Assembly: GCA_946002055.1 (NCBI GenBank)
Contig: CAMFYL010000001.1
Location: forward strand, 1-64,000
Length of the DNA stretch: 64,000 nucleotides
Direction: 5' to 3'
Origin: an uncultured Roseburia sp.
Lineage (GTDB): Bacteria; Bacillota; Clostridia; Lachnospirales; Lachnospiraceae
Shown here: positions 49,182 to 59,507 of the stretch, piece by piece
Layout: each line of letters begins with the position of its first letter
Position numbering within the stretch: the first letter of the stretch is position 1
Translations under genes and position numbers: made by a program
The notes under the pieces: model-generated
Seen by the model: only the letters and a program-made list of their open reading frames with translations
The model's database searches: none
Told to the model about the DNA's origin: nothing

Positions 49182-50242
49182 GTGACGGCAGTGAGGTGGA
49201 GGAGCTCCTTGGCTCCATAGATTTTAGTGGTATTGACAAGGCGCTCTCCGGGGTGGAGAGCCTATCCGATATTAGCTTTGGCCAGCTGGTTTGGAAATTG
49301 ATAACAGGACAGGGACAGCCTACAGAGGAATTGGGAAAATGGATTTGGAACATTTTTGCTGCAGAGTGGGAGGCGAATAAGACATATCTTCTGTACATTC
49401 TGCTTTTGGCAGTGGTGTTTTCCCTTCTGAAAAATTTTGCACAGGTGTTTGAAAAGTCCTATGTGTCCAATGTGTGCTTTTTGCTGGTGTACGGTTTGCT
49501 TATGGTGTTGCTGATGAAATCCGTTCTCATCTTAAATGGCGTGGTGGGAAATGCCATTTCGGTGGTGATAGATTTTATGACGGCATTTATTCCGGTGTTT
49601 GCCACAACCGTTGTGGTGTCAAGGGGAAGCGCAACGGCTATGGGATTTTATGAATTGGGATTTTTGGTGGTGTATGTGGTGCAGTGGATATTAAGCTGTG
49701 GCATGATTCCCATGATTCGCATGTATGTGGTGATGGGGCTTTTAAACTATGTGGTGGAGGAGGGAAGATTTTCCAAACTGACGGACCTTTTGGAAAATAT
49801 GATTTCCTGGGCGCTAAAGCTGCTTACCTCCGTGGTGCTTGGAATCAACATTATTAAAAATGCCATTGCACCGGTGGGAGATACCTTTGCCAGACAGACG
49901 CTGCGCAAATCCCTGGCCTTTGTACCGGGCATCGGATCTACACTGACAGCCGTATCCGATATGTTTCTGGCGGCAGGCGATGTGATACGAGGCGGTATCG
50001 GAGCAACGGCTCTGGTGGTTTTGATTGCTATTGTTGTGGTGCCGATGACAAAGGTTGGGGTTATGGTGATTTTTTACCGTGTGCTGGCAGTGTTTGTGGA
50101 ACCTGTGGCGGACAAGCGCATAAGCAATGCCATCTTAATTGCGTCCAAGGGTGGAAGTATGCTTTTTCGCATTCTGTCCACCTGTGTCATCTTGGTGTTT
50201 CTTACCGTGGCTATGACCACGTTGCTGGGAGGTTTGGGATGA
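49178..50242 (+). CDS. spoIIIAE: Stage III sporulation protein AE
   Basis: Polytopic protein, LGINIIKNAIAPVGDTFARQTLRKSLAFVPGIG; operon position. Confidence 0.93.
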   Translation: MSDGSEVEELLGSIDFSGIDKALSGVESLSDISFGQLVWKLITGQGQPTEELGKWIWNIFAAEWEANKTYLLYILLLAVVFSLLKNFAQVFEKSYVSNVCFLLVYGLLMVLLMKSVLILNGVVGNAISVVIDFMTAFIPVFATTVVVSRGSATAMGFYELGFLVVYVVQWILSCGMIPMIRMYVVMGLLNYVVEEGRFSKLTDLLENMISWALKLLTSVVLGINIIKNAIAPVGDTFARQTLRKSLAFVPGIGSTLTAVSDMFLAAGDVIRGGIGATALVVLIAIVVVPMTKVGVMVIFYRVLAVFVEPVADKRISNAILIASKGGSMLFRILSTCVILVFLTVAMTTLLGGLG

Positions 50243-50547
50243 GTGCAATCGTAGAGTGGGTGAAAGAGTATGTAAGTCTGTTTTTGGCATTTACATTAGT
50301 TCTCTATGTGATTCCCTCCAATGAATACAGGGGTTACCTTCGCTTTTTTCTGGAAATGGTGTTGGTTTTGTTTTGCCTGCGGCCGTTGCTGGAAACCACC
50401 CATTTGAATTTACAGGAACAGTGGGAGGATACCTATCATTCCTTGTATGAGGAAATGGAAAAGCGAGAGGAAGAGGCAATGGAAATGGTATTTTTAGATG
50501 ATGGATACATAAAGGCCTTGCTTGAACACAGTGAGGAGGAGCAGTGA
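50239..50547 (+). CDS. spoIIIAF: Stage III sporulation protein AF
   Basis: Operon position, two TM segments (VLYVIPSNEYRGYLRFFLEMVLVLFCLRPLL). Confidence 0.88.
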   Translation: MSAIVEWVKEYVSLFLAFTLVLYVIPSNEYRGYLRFFLEMVLVLFCLRPLLETTHLNLQEQWEDTYHSLYEEMEKREEEAMEMVFLDDGYIKALLEHSEEEQ

Positions 50548-51095
50548 TGAAAAAATATCTTATGCTATTCCGGAAAATGAACAAGCAAAAATGGATTGTT
50601 TGTATATTGCTTGGCATACTGTTGCTGGTGATTGCCATTCCGGTAGAACCCAAGTCGGAAAATGACAGGCAAAACGATTCCGAGAATGAGGAGAAGCAGG
50701 AAATCACCTCCGGTGTATATGAAAAACAATTGGAAGGCCGGCTGGAGAATATCATTGGACAAATGGAGGGAGTGGGAAAGGTACAAGTCATGATTACCTT
50801 GGAAGATGAAGGGGAGAGTGTTGTGGCTCAGGATGTCAACCGCAAGACAGATTGCACAGAGCAGCAGGAGGAAGTGAGGCGGGAGACTTCTATGGAAGAA
50901 AGTACGGTGTTCTCCGGTGAAACTCCATATGAGACGAAGGTGAAAGCCCCAAAGATACAAGGTGTTCTCATTGTGGCCCAAGGGGCTGGTGGCAGTGAGA
51001 CAAAGGTAAAAATCTATGAGGCAGTACAGGCATTATTTGGAATTGAGGCTCATAAGATATCAATAGTAGAAATGGGAACACAGGAGGGATCATGA
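50544..51095 (+). CDS. spoIIIAG: Stage III sporulation protein AG
   Basis: YEKQLEGRLENIIGQMEGVGKVQVMITLED, PKIQGVLIVAQGA. Confidence 0.94.
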   Translation: MMKKYLMLFRKMNKQKWIVCILLGILLLVIAIPVEPKSENDRQNDSENEEKQEITSGVYEKQLEGRLENIIGQMEGVGKVQVMITLEDEGESVVAQDVNRKTDCTEQQEEVRRETSMEESTVFSGETPYETKVKAPKIQGVLIVAQGAGGSETKVKIYEAVQALFGIEAHKISIVEMGTQEGS

Positions 51096-51685
51096 AGCGT
51101 ATTTTTCGCAAAAACCAATTGGTGGTCACTGCCCTGGCGTTGTTAATTGCTGTGGCGGGATATTTCAATTATACATATGATGCCGATGAGCATGAAATAG
51201 CAACGATGGCAGAAAAGAGCAATCAAAAGACAAAAGAGACCAAGGAGAAAAAGGAAAAGAAAACAGCACAGGTAGACGATAATATGGGAGATGAGTCGGC
51301 AGGGGAGACGGTGCTTACAGAAAGCGATAGCATTGCCATCAGCAAAGCCGCCTCTCTTAAGATGGATCGGGAACAGACAAGAGCGGCAGGAAAGGCAACC
51401 CTTCTTGATGTGGTCAATAACAAAGAACTCACAGAGCAGGAACGAAAAAGCGCGGTAGATGAGCTGGCAAAGATGACCGATATTACAGAGCGGGAATCAG
51501 CCTGTGAAATGATGCTTCAATCCAAGGGATTTGAGGAGGCAATTGTGAGCATTTCCGCTGACGGAGCGGACGTGATTGTAAATAAAAAGGAAGTAACCGA
51601 TGCGGAGCGAGCCCAGATTGAAGATGTGATTAATCGAAAGGGTGGCGTGGCTCCGGACCACATTGTTATCTCCACTATGAATTGA
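51092..51685 (+). CDS. spoIIIAH: Stage III sporulation protein AH
   Basis: RIFRKNQLVVTALALLIAVAGYFNY; YscJ/FliF-like C-terminal region. Confidence 0.94.
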   Translation: MKRIFRKNQLVVTALALLIAVAGYFNYTYDADEHEIATMAEKSNQKTKETKEKKEKKTAQVDDNMGDESAGETVLTESDSIAISKAASLKMDREQTRAAGKATLLDVVNNKELTEQERKSAVDELAKMTDITERESACEMMLQSKGFEEAIVSISADGADVIVNKKEVTDAERAQIEDVINRKGGVAPDHIVISTMN

Positions 51686-51780
51686 TTAGAAATAAGGACT
51701 TCATCTTGACAAGCACTTCCTGTGTGGGCTAAACTGTACGGGGCAGTCTGTCAGGCTGCCTCATATAGGAGGAATTTAGC

Positions 51781-53370
51781 GTGTCAAACTTACAGAAAGA
51801 AATAGAAAAAAGAAGAACATTTGCCATCATCTCCCATCCGGATGCAGGTAAGACAACTCTTACAGAGAAGTTTTTGCTTTATGGTGGAGCAATTAATCTG
51901 GCAGGCTCTGTAAAGGGAAAGGCAACTGCCCGTCATGCAGTGTCTGACTGGATGGAAATTGAGAAGGAGAGAGGTATTTCTGTCACTTCTTCCGTGTTGC
52001 AGTTTCATTATGATGATTATTGTATCAATATATTGGATACGCCGGGGCATCAGGACTTCTCGGAGGACACCTATCGTACCCTGATGGCGGCGGATTCTGC
52101 CGTGATGGTAATCGATGCATCCAAGGGTGTTGAGGCGCAGACCAGAAAGCTGTTTAAGGTTTGCGTGATGCGTCATATCCCTATTTTTACATTCATTAAC
52201 AAGATGGATCGCGATGCCAATGACACCTTTGAACTTTTGGATGATATTGAGAAAGAACTGGGAATTGCCACTTGTCCCATTAACTGGCCCATTGGCTCCG
52301 GTAAAAACTTCCAGGGTGTGTATGACAGAAATACAAAGAAGGTTCGCACCTTTGCTGACACCTTAAAGGGAACAAAGGAAGGTACGGAGAAGATTATTGA
52401 CATTGACGATGATGCTTTGGTGGATGAAATTGGACAGGAATACAAGGACACTTTGTTAGAGGAGATTGAACTCTTGGATGGAGCCAGTGCAGAGTTTGAT
52501 ATGGAACTGGTTTCAAAGGGAGAACTGTCGCCGGTATTTTTTGGTTCCGCTCTTACCAACTTTGGCGTTGAGACCTTCTTGCAACACTTTTTGCAGATGA
52601 CCACATCTCCGTTGCCACGACAGTCAGATGCGGGTGAAATTAATCCGTTTTCCCCTGACTTCTCGGCATTTGTATTCAAAATTCAGGCAAACATGAATAA
52701 AGCCCACAGAGACCGTGTGGCGTTTATGCGCATTTGTTCCGGTGAGTTTGATGCAGGTATGGAAGTGTTCCATGTACAGGGAAATAGAACCATGAAGCTT
52801 TCACAGCCACAGCAGCTGATGGCACAGGAGAGAAAAATTGTGGACAAGGCATATGCCGGTGATATTATCGGTGTATTTGACCCGGGTGTATTTTCTATTG
52901 GAGATACCATTGTAGGAGGAAAAGACAAGTTTGCCTTTGAAGGAATTCCTACCTTTGCCCCGGAGCATTTTGCAAGGGTTCGCCAGGTGGATACCATGAA
53001 GCGTAAGCAGTTTATGAAGGGTATTACCCAGATTGCCCAAGAGGGTGCCATCCAGATTTTCCAGGAGTACAACACGGGTATGGAAGAGATCATTGTGGGC
53101 GTTGTTGGCGTGCTGCAATTTGATGTGTTGAAATATCGATTGAATAACGAATACAACGTGGAAATTGTGATGGAGAATTTGCCATATGAGCATATTCGCT
53201 GGATTGAAAATAAGGATATTGATCTTGATAAGATATCGGGAACCTCTGATATGAAGAAAATCAAAGACCTGAAGGATCGACCACTGTTACTCTTTGTTAA
53301 TAGTTGGAGCGTAGGTATGACCTTGGATAGAAATGAGGGCTTGATTTTATCTGAGTTTGGTCGCAGCTAA
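51781..53370 (+). CDS. prfC: Peptide chain release factor 3
   Basis: RRTFAIISHPDAGKTTLTEKFLLYGGAINLAGSVKGK, LDTPGHQDFSEDTYRTL; GTG start 51781. Confidence 0.95.
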   Translation: MSNLQKEIEKRRTFAIISHPDAGKTTLTEKFLLYGGAINLAGSVKGKATARHAVSDWMEIEKERGISVTSSVLQFHYDDYCINILDTPGHQDFSEDTYRTLMAADSAVMVIDASKGVEAQTRKLFKVCVMRHIPIFTFINKMDRDANDTFELLDDIEKELGIATCPINWPIGSGKNFQGVYDRNTKKVRTFADTLKGTKEGTEKIIDIDDDALVDEIGQEYKDTLLEEIELLDGASAEFDMELVSKGELSPVFFGSALTNFGVETFLQHFLQMTTSPLPRQSDAGEINPFSPDFSAFVFKIQANMNKAHRDRVAFMRICSGEFDAGMEVFHVQGNRTMKLSQPQQLMAQERKIVDKAYAGDIIGVFDPGVFSIGDTIVGGKDKFAFEGIPTFAPEHFARVRQVDTMKRKQFMKGITQIAQEGAIQIFQEYNTGMEEIIVGVVGVLQFDVLKYRLNNEYNVEIVMENLPYEHIRWIENKDIDLDKISGTSDMKKIKDLKDRPLLLFVNSWSVGMTLDRNEGLILSEFGRS

Positions 53371-53413
53371 GATAGGCTTTTTCTTGACAATGCAAACAGG
53401 TGACGTATAATGA

Positions 53414-53442
53414 AGACAGTGGAAGCCTCCACTGTCTTTTTT
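53414..53442 (+). terminator. Intrinsic terminator after prfC
   Basis: AGACAGTGGA-AGCC-TCCACTGTCT-TTTTT. Confidence 0.9.
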
Positions 53443-53515
53443 CGTTTCGAAAACATTCCATTAGAATTTGTTGTTGACTTTTCCGGGCAAGTATAATACT
53501 ATTAGAACATAAAAA

Positions 53516-53529
53516 CGAACAAAGGTTCG
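53516..53529. promoter_or_regulatory. LexA (Firmicutes-type) SOS box upstream of recA
   Basis: CGAAC-AAAG-GTTCG. Confidence 0.9.
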
Positions 53530-53549
53530 ATACACGGAGGGTTAAGAAT

Positions 53550-54572
53550 ATGGCAAATGAAGAAAAGCTTAGAGCGCTTGATGCGGCGATTTCACAGATA
53601 GAGAAGCAGTATGGTAAGGGATCTGTTATGAAACTGGGAGATACCAGTAACCAGATGAAGGTGGAGACGGTACCTACCGGTTCTTTGAGCCTTGATATTG
53701 CACTTGGACAGGGTGGTTTACCAAAGGGACGTATCATTGAGATCTACGGACCTGAATCAAGTGGTAAGACCACGGTGGCATTACATGCAGTTGCAGAAGT
53801 TCAAAAGGCGGGTGGTATTGCAGGGTTCATTGATGCGGAGCATGCCCTTGATCCTATTTATGCCAAAAATATAGGCGTTGATATTGATAATTTATATATC
53901 TCTCAGCCGGATAACGGTGAGCAGGCCTTGGAGATTACGGAGACCATGGTTCGTTCCGGTGCAGTGGATATTGTGATTGTGGACTCCGTTGCAGCTTTGG
54001 TACCTAAGGCAGAGATTGATGGTGATATGGGAGACTCACACGTAGGTTTACAGGCACGTTTGATGTCTCAGGCATTGCGTAAGCTTACTGCAGTTATCAG
54101 CAAGTCGAACTGTATTGTGATTTTCATCAACCAGTTGCGCGAGAAGGTTGGCGTCATGTTTGGTAATCCGGAGACAACCACAGGTGGTCGTGCATTGAAG
54201 TTCTACTCATCTGTACGTTTGGATGTACGTCGTATTGAAGCATTGAAGCAGCAGGGCGAAGTTATCGGTAACAGGACCCGTATTAAGGTTGTAAAGAATA
54301 AGATTGCGCCACCTTTTAGAGAGGCGGAGTTTGATATTATGTTTGGGGAAGGAATCTCCAAGGAAGGTGATATCTTAGATATCGCTACGAACTTGGATAT
54401 CATCAATAAGTCTGGCGCCTGGTACGCTTATAAGGGCGAGAAGATTGGACAGGGTAGAGAAAACGCCAAGGTCTTTTTGAAGGAGCACCCTGAGATTTGC
54501 TCTGAGATAGAAGCGTTAGTACGTGCGCACTACGCTCCGGAGCCTGACGGAGAGGAAACGATAGAAGAGTAG
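53550..54572 (+). CDS. recA: Recombinase A
   Basis: [52 protein letters not shown]. Confidence 0.98.
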   Translation: MANEEKLRALDAAISQIEKQYGKGSVMKLGDTSNQMKVETVPTGSLSLDIALGQGGLPKGRIIEIYGPESSGKTTVALHAVAEVQKAGGIAGFIDAEHALDPIYAKNIGVDIDNLYISQPDNGEQALEITETMVRSGAVDIVIVDSVAALVPKAEIDGDMGDSHVGLQARLMSQALRKLTAVISKSNCIVIFINQLREKVGVMFGNPETTTGGRALKFYSSVRLDVRRIEALKQQGEVIGNRTRIKVVKNKIAPPFREAEFDIMFGEGISKEGDILDIATNLDIINKSGAWYAYKGEKIGQGRENAKVFLKEHPEICSEIEALVRAHYAPEPDGEETIEE

Positions 54573-54576
54573 ATGT

Positions 54577-55191
54577 ATGGTTTATATTACTGCAATCAAA
54601 CAAGATAAGAACTACAAAAGAAAGGTCTGTCTCAGCGATGGGACAGACTTTGTTCTCTATAAGAGGGAAGTTGAGACCTTTGGTCTGCGTGAAGATATGG
54701 AGATGACAGAGGATATTTATGCATCTTTGATGGAACAGGTTTTCATACCGAGAGCAAGGCGTAGAGCCATGCATCTGTTAGAGCATATGGATCGCAGCGA
54801 GGCACAGCTTCGCTGTAAACTAAAAGAGAATGGATACCCCCAGGAAGCCATAGATGCAGCGATTGATTATGTGGCTTCTTATCATTATATAGATGATGAG
54901 CGGTTAGCCAAGGCGCATATTCGTTTTTATCAGGAGAGCAGAAGCAGGGTGCGTATCACGCAGGACTTGATGAAGAAGGGGATTTCTCGAGACGTGATTG
55001 AACGCTGTTTGGAGGAAGAGTACACCGCATCTCAGGTGGATATGATCCGCTTCTTGATGGAGAAGAGACATTACCATCCCTCGGAGGCAACGAGAGAAGA
55101 GAAGGCCAAAATGTATCGTTTTTTGGCTCAACGAGGGTTTCCTTCCGGTGATATCAATCGGGCCTTGGGGGAGTGTTGGGAGGATTCGTAA
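54577..55191 (+). CDS. recX: Regulatory protein RecX
   Basis: HLLEHMDRSEAQLRCKLKENGYPQEAIDAAIDYVASYHYIDDERLAKAHIRF; follows recA. Confidence 0.92.
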   Translation: MVYITAIKQDKNYKRKVCLSDGTDFVLYKREVETFGLREDMEMTEDIYASLMEQVFIPRARRRAMHLLEHMDRSEAQLRCKLKENGYPQEAIDAAIDYVASYHYIDDERLAKAHIRFYQESRSRVRITQDLMKKGISRDVIERCLEEEYTASQVDMIRFLMEKRHYHPSEATREEKAKMYRFLAQRGFPSGDINRALGECWEDS

Positions 55192-55325
55192 AATGCACTA
55201 TATTTAGAGGGCAGGTGCTTGACAGAATACACAAAGAAGTTTAAAATTTACTTGTTGTATTTATATGCAAATTGATAAATTTTCGTGTAAAATATACAAT
55301 AAAATTTCATAAAGGAGGTGCTCCT

Positions 55326-56870
55326 GTGCAGACGATTATTGCAGTGATTGTAACCTTAATCGTTGCCGTTCCGGTGTCTCTTGCAATTGCCAACGCATCC
55401 TACAAGAAGGCTTCTGCTAAGAAGATTGGTAGTGCGGAGGAGAAGGCTCGTGAGATTATTGACGAGGCAGTTAAGACAGCAGAGACCAAGAAGCGCGAAG
55501 CTCTCTTAGAGGCGAAGGAAGAGTCGTTGAAGACCAAGAATGAGCTTGATAAGGAGATTCGCGAGCGCAGAGCAGAAATTCAGCGTAACGAGCATCGAGT
55601 TCTTCAGAAGGAAGAGAACTTGGACAAGAAGTTAGATGCTCTTGAGAAGAGAGAAGCTGAATATGCTGTGAAAGAGGAAGCGGTCAACAAGCAGAAGGAA
55701 GAAATTGCGAAGTTGAATCAGCAGAGAGTACAGGAACTGGAGAGAATCTCTGGTTTAACCTCCGAACAAGCGAAAGAATTTCTTTTAAAGACTGTTGAAG
55801 AAGATGTTAAACTTGACACAGCTAAGCTTGTCAAGGAATCCATTGCTCAGGCAAAGGACGAAGCGAACAAGAGAGCGAGAGATATTGTGGTTACTGCCAT
55901 TCAGAAGTGTGCGGCTGACCATGTAGCTGAGACTACGATCTCTGTGGTTCAGCTTCCAAACGATGAAATGAAGGGAAGAATCATCGGTCGCGAGGGACGT
56001 AACATTAGAACCCTTGAGACACTTACCGGCGTAGAGTTGATTATTGATGATACACCGGAAGCCGTTATTCTTTCTGCATTTGATCCGGTTAGAAGAGAAG
56101 TAGCTAGAATTGCCTTAGAGAAGTTGATTGTAGATGGACGTATTCATCCAGCTAGAATTGAAGAGATGGTTGAGAAGGCTCAGAAGGAAGTTGAGACTTT
56201 GATTCGTGAAGAAGGTGAAGCTGCTACACTTGAGGTTGGTGTTCATGGAATTCATCCTGAATTAATCAAGCTCCTTGGTAAGATGAGATATCGTACCAGT
56301 TATGGCCAGAATGTTTTAAAGCATTCCATCGAGGTTGCTCAGTTAGCAGGTCTACTTGCTGCTGAACTTGGTTTGGATGTCAGAGTTGCTAAGCGTGCAG
56401 GTTTGTTGCACGATATTGGTAAGGCAGTAGACCGTGAGATGGAAGGTTCTCATATTCAGCTTGGTGTTGAACTGTGTAAGCGCTATAAGGAATCACCTGT
56501 AGTAATCAACGCAGTGGAAGCACATCATGGCGACGTAGAGCCGGAGACTTTAATTGCTTGCTTGGTACAGGCTGCAGATACAATCAGCGCTGCCAGACCA
56601 GGTGCAAGAAGAGAGACATTAGAGGCTTACTCCAACAGATTACAACAGTTAGAAGAAATCACAGACAGCTTTAAGGGCGTCGAAAAATCTTTTGCTATTC
56701 AGGCAGGTAGAGAGGTTCGCGTAATGGTAGTTCCTGATCAGGTTAATGATGCTGAGATGGTATTGTTAGCTCGAGATATTTCTAAGAGGATTGAGTCCGA
56801 ATTAGATTATCCGGGACAGATTAAAGTAAATGTTATCCGTGAATCGCGTGTAACAGATTACGCAAAGTAA
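55326..56870 (+). CDS. rny: Ribonuclease Y
   Basis: KH domain ([34 protein letters not shown]), HD domain ([13 protein letters not shown]); GTG start after AAAGGAGG. Confidence 0.96.
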   Translation: MQTIIAVIVTLIVAVPVSLAIANASYKKASAKKIGSAEEKAREIIDEAVKTAETKKREALLEAKEESLKTKNELDKEIRERRAEIQRNEHRVLQKEENLDKKLDALEKREAEYAVKEEAVNKQKEEIAKLNQQRVQELERISGLTSEQAKEFLLKTVEEDVKLDTAKLVKESIAQAKDEANKRARDIVVTAIQKCAADHVAETTISVVQLPNDEMKGRIIGREGRNIRTLETLTGVELIIDDTPEAVILSAFDPVRREVARIALEKLIVDGRIHPARIEEMVEKAQKEVETLIREEGEAATLEVGVHGIHPELIKLLGKMRYRTSYGQNVLKHSIEVAQLAGLLAAELGLDVRVAKRAGLLHDIGKAVDREMEGSHIQLGVELCKRYKESPVVINAVEAHHGDVEPETLIACLVQAADTISAARPGARRETLEAYSNRLQQLEEITDSFKGVEKSFAIQAGREVRVMVVPDQVNDAEMVLLARDISKRIESELDYPGQIKVNVIRESRVTDYAK

Positions 56871-56929
56871 ATTTTATAAAACAGTCGAGATGCTGGATAA
56901 GTATTTCGACTGTTTTTTATTTCAAGCAT

Positions 56930-57559
56930 CTAGATGTTCAGCATAGTTTTTCCGAAGCTTAACAGTATGGGATTTACGAAACATTCCAGATAAATGCCGG
57001 CGAAGAGTAGTGCAATAACACCTAAGCCGAAAAGAGCATATTTTGGTATGCTCTTACTTGGTTTTTCTCCCAAAGGAGTATCCTGGTTGCCAATAAAAAT
57101 CCAATATAAAAACACGTAGAGTATTCCGTATACAATCCAGTGAGGAATCAGTGAAATTACCAAAATACAGATTCCCCTCCAACGAAAGGAGTGACAGAAG
57201 GAGAGGGTGACAATGCCAAGAAAGCATCCTGCAGTTCCGCAGATCAAATGGTATAGCACTTTACGCAACTTTGTAATACCACAGAGAATAAGCAAGGCAA
57301 GTAACTCGCCTCTATGTAATAGGAGATAAAAGAAGAGAGATTTCTGATCCAGTGTTTGTAAATTTAACCTGCCCATACAATTTTCGTTCCAGTGCTCAAA
57401 CTGGCAAATAGTATCCCAAAGAAGAAGTTTTCCCAGTATGAGGGCAATAAAAAAAGACATAAGAAAAATGCCTCTCTTTCCTCGCAGTATGCGAAGAAGG
57501 ATACTTCCCGGCATTCTTCTTTGTCTGTGATATGCGTCATAGTAAACATAGTTTTTCAT
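56930..57559 (-). CDS. SpoIIM-like (stage II sporulation protein M) membrane protein
   Basis: Multi-TM protein ending FAGIYLECFVNPILL; N-term YYDAYHRQRRMPGSILLRILRGKRGIFLMSFFIALILG. Confidence 0.6.
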   Translation of the reverse strand: MKNYVYYDAYHRQRRMPGSILLRILRGKRGIFLMSFFIALILGKLLLWDTICQFEHWNENCMGRLNLQTLDQKSLFFYLLLHRGELLALLILCGITKLRKVLYHLICGTAGCFLGIVTLSFCHSFRWRGICILVISLIPHWIVYGILYVFLYWIFIGNQDTPLGEKPSKSIPKYALFGLGVIALLFAGIYLECFVNPILLSFGKTMLNI

Positions 57560-57590
57560 ATAAGCCCTGTCCTATCATCTCTTTACTATT

Positions 57591-57618
57591 ATCCTATGAC
57601 ATTTGCTTTATATTATGC
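57591..57618 (-). promoter_or_regulatory. Candidate SigE promoter for the spoIIM-like gene
   Basis: Minus strand GCATAAT-13 bp-CATAGGAT. Confidence 0.4.
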
Positions 57619-58161
57619 CTGCTGGGATAGAACCTTGGTCTGGTAGGCAAAGATAGCAGAGACCGTTTTACTGTCCTGAATGCGACCGGCGTATATCTCT
57701 TCAAGCAAATCCTTCATTTCCCAAGCTTTCACGCTAATTTCTTCCGCATCGTCCAGACGCTGTTCACCGGGAATTAAATTCTTGGCTAAATATACATCAA
57801 TGAATTCATCGCAAAAGGCAACCGTGGTGCGAAGCTTGATCAGTGGTGTTATCTCTTCACTTCGATACCCGGTTTCTTCTTCCAGCTCTCTGGCAGCACA
57901 GATTGCAGTGTCTTCCGTGAGAGAATCTCTACACCCGGCAGGTATTTCCCAAGTCATTCGCTCCAGCGCATGACGATACTGATGCACTAAAACAACACGT
58001 CCGTCCTCCAGCACCGGAAGAACAGCAGCGGCTCCTTTCCTGTGACTGACAAAATCCCAATGCTCGATATTGCCATTAGGCAAACGAACCGTGTCTGCAT
58101 AGACATCTAAAATCGAACCTTTATGTACTAATTTTCTTTCTTCTAACGTTACATGCTCCAT
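57613..58161 (-). CDS. NUDIX hydrolase, ADP-ribose pyrophosphatase-like
   Basis: Nudix-type box GCRDSLTEDTAICAARELEEETGYRSEE. Confidence 0.92.
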   Translation of the reverse strand: MEHVTLEERKLVHKGSILDVYADTVRLPNGNIEHWDFVSHRKGAAAVLPVLEDGRVVLVHQYRHALERMTWEIPAGCRDSLTEDTAICAARELEEETGYRSEEITPLIKLRTTVAFCDEFIDVYLAKNLIPGEQRLDDAEEISVKAWEMKDLLEEIYAGRIQDSKTVSAIFAYQTKVLSQQA

Positions 58162-58215
58162 TATATTTCCTCCTATCAACCAAATGAGACGGACCTATGA
58201 TGCCTGCATATATCA

Positions 58216-59250
58216 TTATTTGTTTAACTCAGCAATGGTGTACAGCAGTTGCTTGGAATCTTCCCAGCCAAGGCACGGGTCAGTAATGGATTGACCGTAA
58301 ACCGGATTATCCGTAATCTTCTGGCAACCCTCCTCAATATAACTCTCAATCATAACACCCTTCACAAGGTTCTTAACTTCAGGAGAAAACTGACGGCTCA
58401 CCATCACTTCCCGAACGATACGAATCTGCTGACGGAACTGCTTGTTTGAGTTGGAATGATTGGCATCAACAATGGTTGCAGGATTTACAAGGTTCATAGT
58501 CTGATACATTTCTGCCAGTCGCACCAAATCTTCATAGTGATAATTCTGTACACAGTTGCCGTGTTTGCTGACAGCACCGCGCAATATTGTGTGTGCCAAA
58601 GGATTTCCTGTAGTGCGCACCTCATAGCCTGAGAAGGTGAAATGGTGAGGATGCTGTGCTGCATACACGGAATTTAACATAACGGAGAAATCTCCACTGG
58701 TTGGATTTTTCATACCGGATGCAACATCAAAACCGCTGACAGTAAGGCGATGATGCTGATCCTCCACAGAACGGGCACCGATGGCAACATAGGAGAGCAA
58801 ATCCTCTACATATCCCCAGTTTTCCGGGTAAAGCATTTCGTCAGCACAGGTAAGGCCTGTTTCAGAAATGGCTCGAAGATGCATCTTTCTCATAGCGATC
58901 AGACCTTCTACCATATCAGGAGCCTTGGTTGGATCTGGTTGGGAAGCAATTCCCTTGTAACCGGAACCGGTGGTACGAGGCTTATTTGTATAGATTCTTG
59001 GAATGATTAAAACCTTGTCCTTGATTTCTTCCTGAACGGGAGCAAGACGATTTACATAGTCAATAACAGAATCTTCGCTGTCTGCAGAGCAAGGGCCGAT
59101 GATGGCAAGCACTCTATCGTCTTTTCCGGTGATAATGTCAGCAATCTGTCTGTCCCGTTCTTTCTTTGTTGCCATCATCTCCGGAGTCATAGGATATTGG
59201 GATTTGATTTCTTCTGGGCTAGGCATAGCCTTTAAGTAAGTAAAACTCAT
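58216..59250 (-). CDS. 3-deoxy-7-phosphoheptulonate synthase (class I DAHP synthase)
   Basis: IIGPCSADSEDSVIDYVNRLA, IPRIYTNKPRTTGSGYKGI, DANHSNSNKQFRQQ, SITDPCLGWEDSKQLL. Confidence 0.94.
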   Translation of the reverse strand: MSFTYLKAMPSPEEIKSQYPMTPEMMATKKERDRQIADIITGKDDRVLAIIGPCSADSEDSVIDYVNRLAPVQEEIKDKVLIIPRIYTNKPRTTGSGYKGIASQPDPTKAPDMVEGLIAMRKMHLRAISETGLTCADEMLYPENWGYVEDLLSYVAIGARSVEDQHHRLTVSGFDVASGMKNPTSGDFSVMLNSVYAAQHPHHFTFSGYEVRTTGNPLAHTILRGAVSKHGNCVQNYHYEDLVRLAEMYQTMNLVNPATIVDANHSNSNKQFRQQIRIVREVMVSRQFSPEVKNLVKGVMIESYIEEGCQKITDNPVYGQSITDPCLGWEDSKQLLYTIAELNK

Positions 59251-59370
59251 AGTTGTTCTCCTTCGTATCATATGTCTTTAATTCCTTATAATATAAGAAA
59301 TCAAAAGGTGTGTCAAACGATTGTAAACATTGACTTTACTTTCGTTTTTTGCTATTATTGTTTGGTGTTT

Positions 59371-59444
59371 GTAGGCGTAGCGTAGCTGGATAACGCATCG
59401 GACTCCGACTCCGAAGATCGCTGGTTCGAATCCAGTCGTCTACA
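59371..59444 (+). tRNA. tRNA-Arg (CCG)
   Basis: Cloverleaf: acceptor GTAGGCG/CGTCTAC, anticodon arm TCGGA-CTCCGAC-TCCGA (anticodon CCG), T arm CTGG-TTCGAAT-CCAG. Confidence 0.93.
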
Positions 59445-59507
59445 TTTTTTCTGAAAATTTATGAATGTAATTCGTTTGGTATAGATTGTTTAGGGAGGAT
59501 TTGGAAC

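Noticed and set aside
52173-53264. Long minus-strand ORFs opposite prfC
   Set aside because: Ser-rich antisense translation of a conserved GTPase gene; no supporting signals.
53516-53529. LexA box at recA as a novelty
   Set aside because: Textbook Firmicutes SOS control of recA; listed as a feature only.
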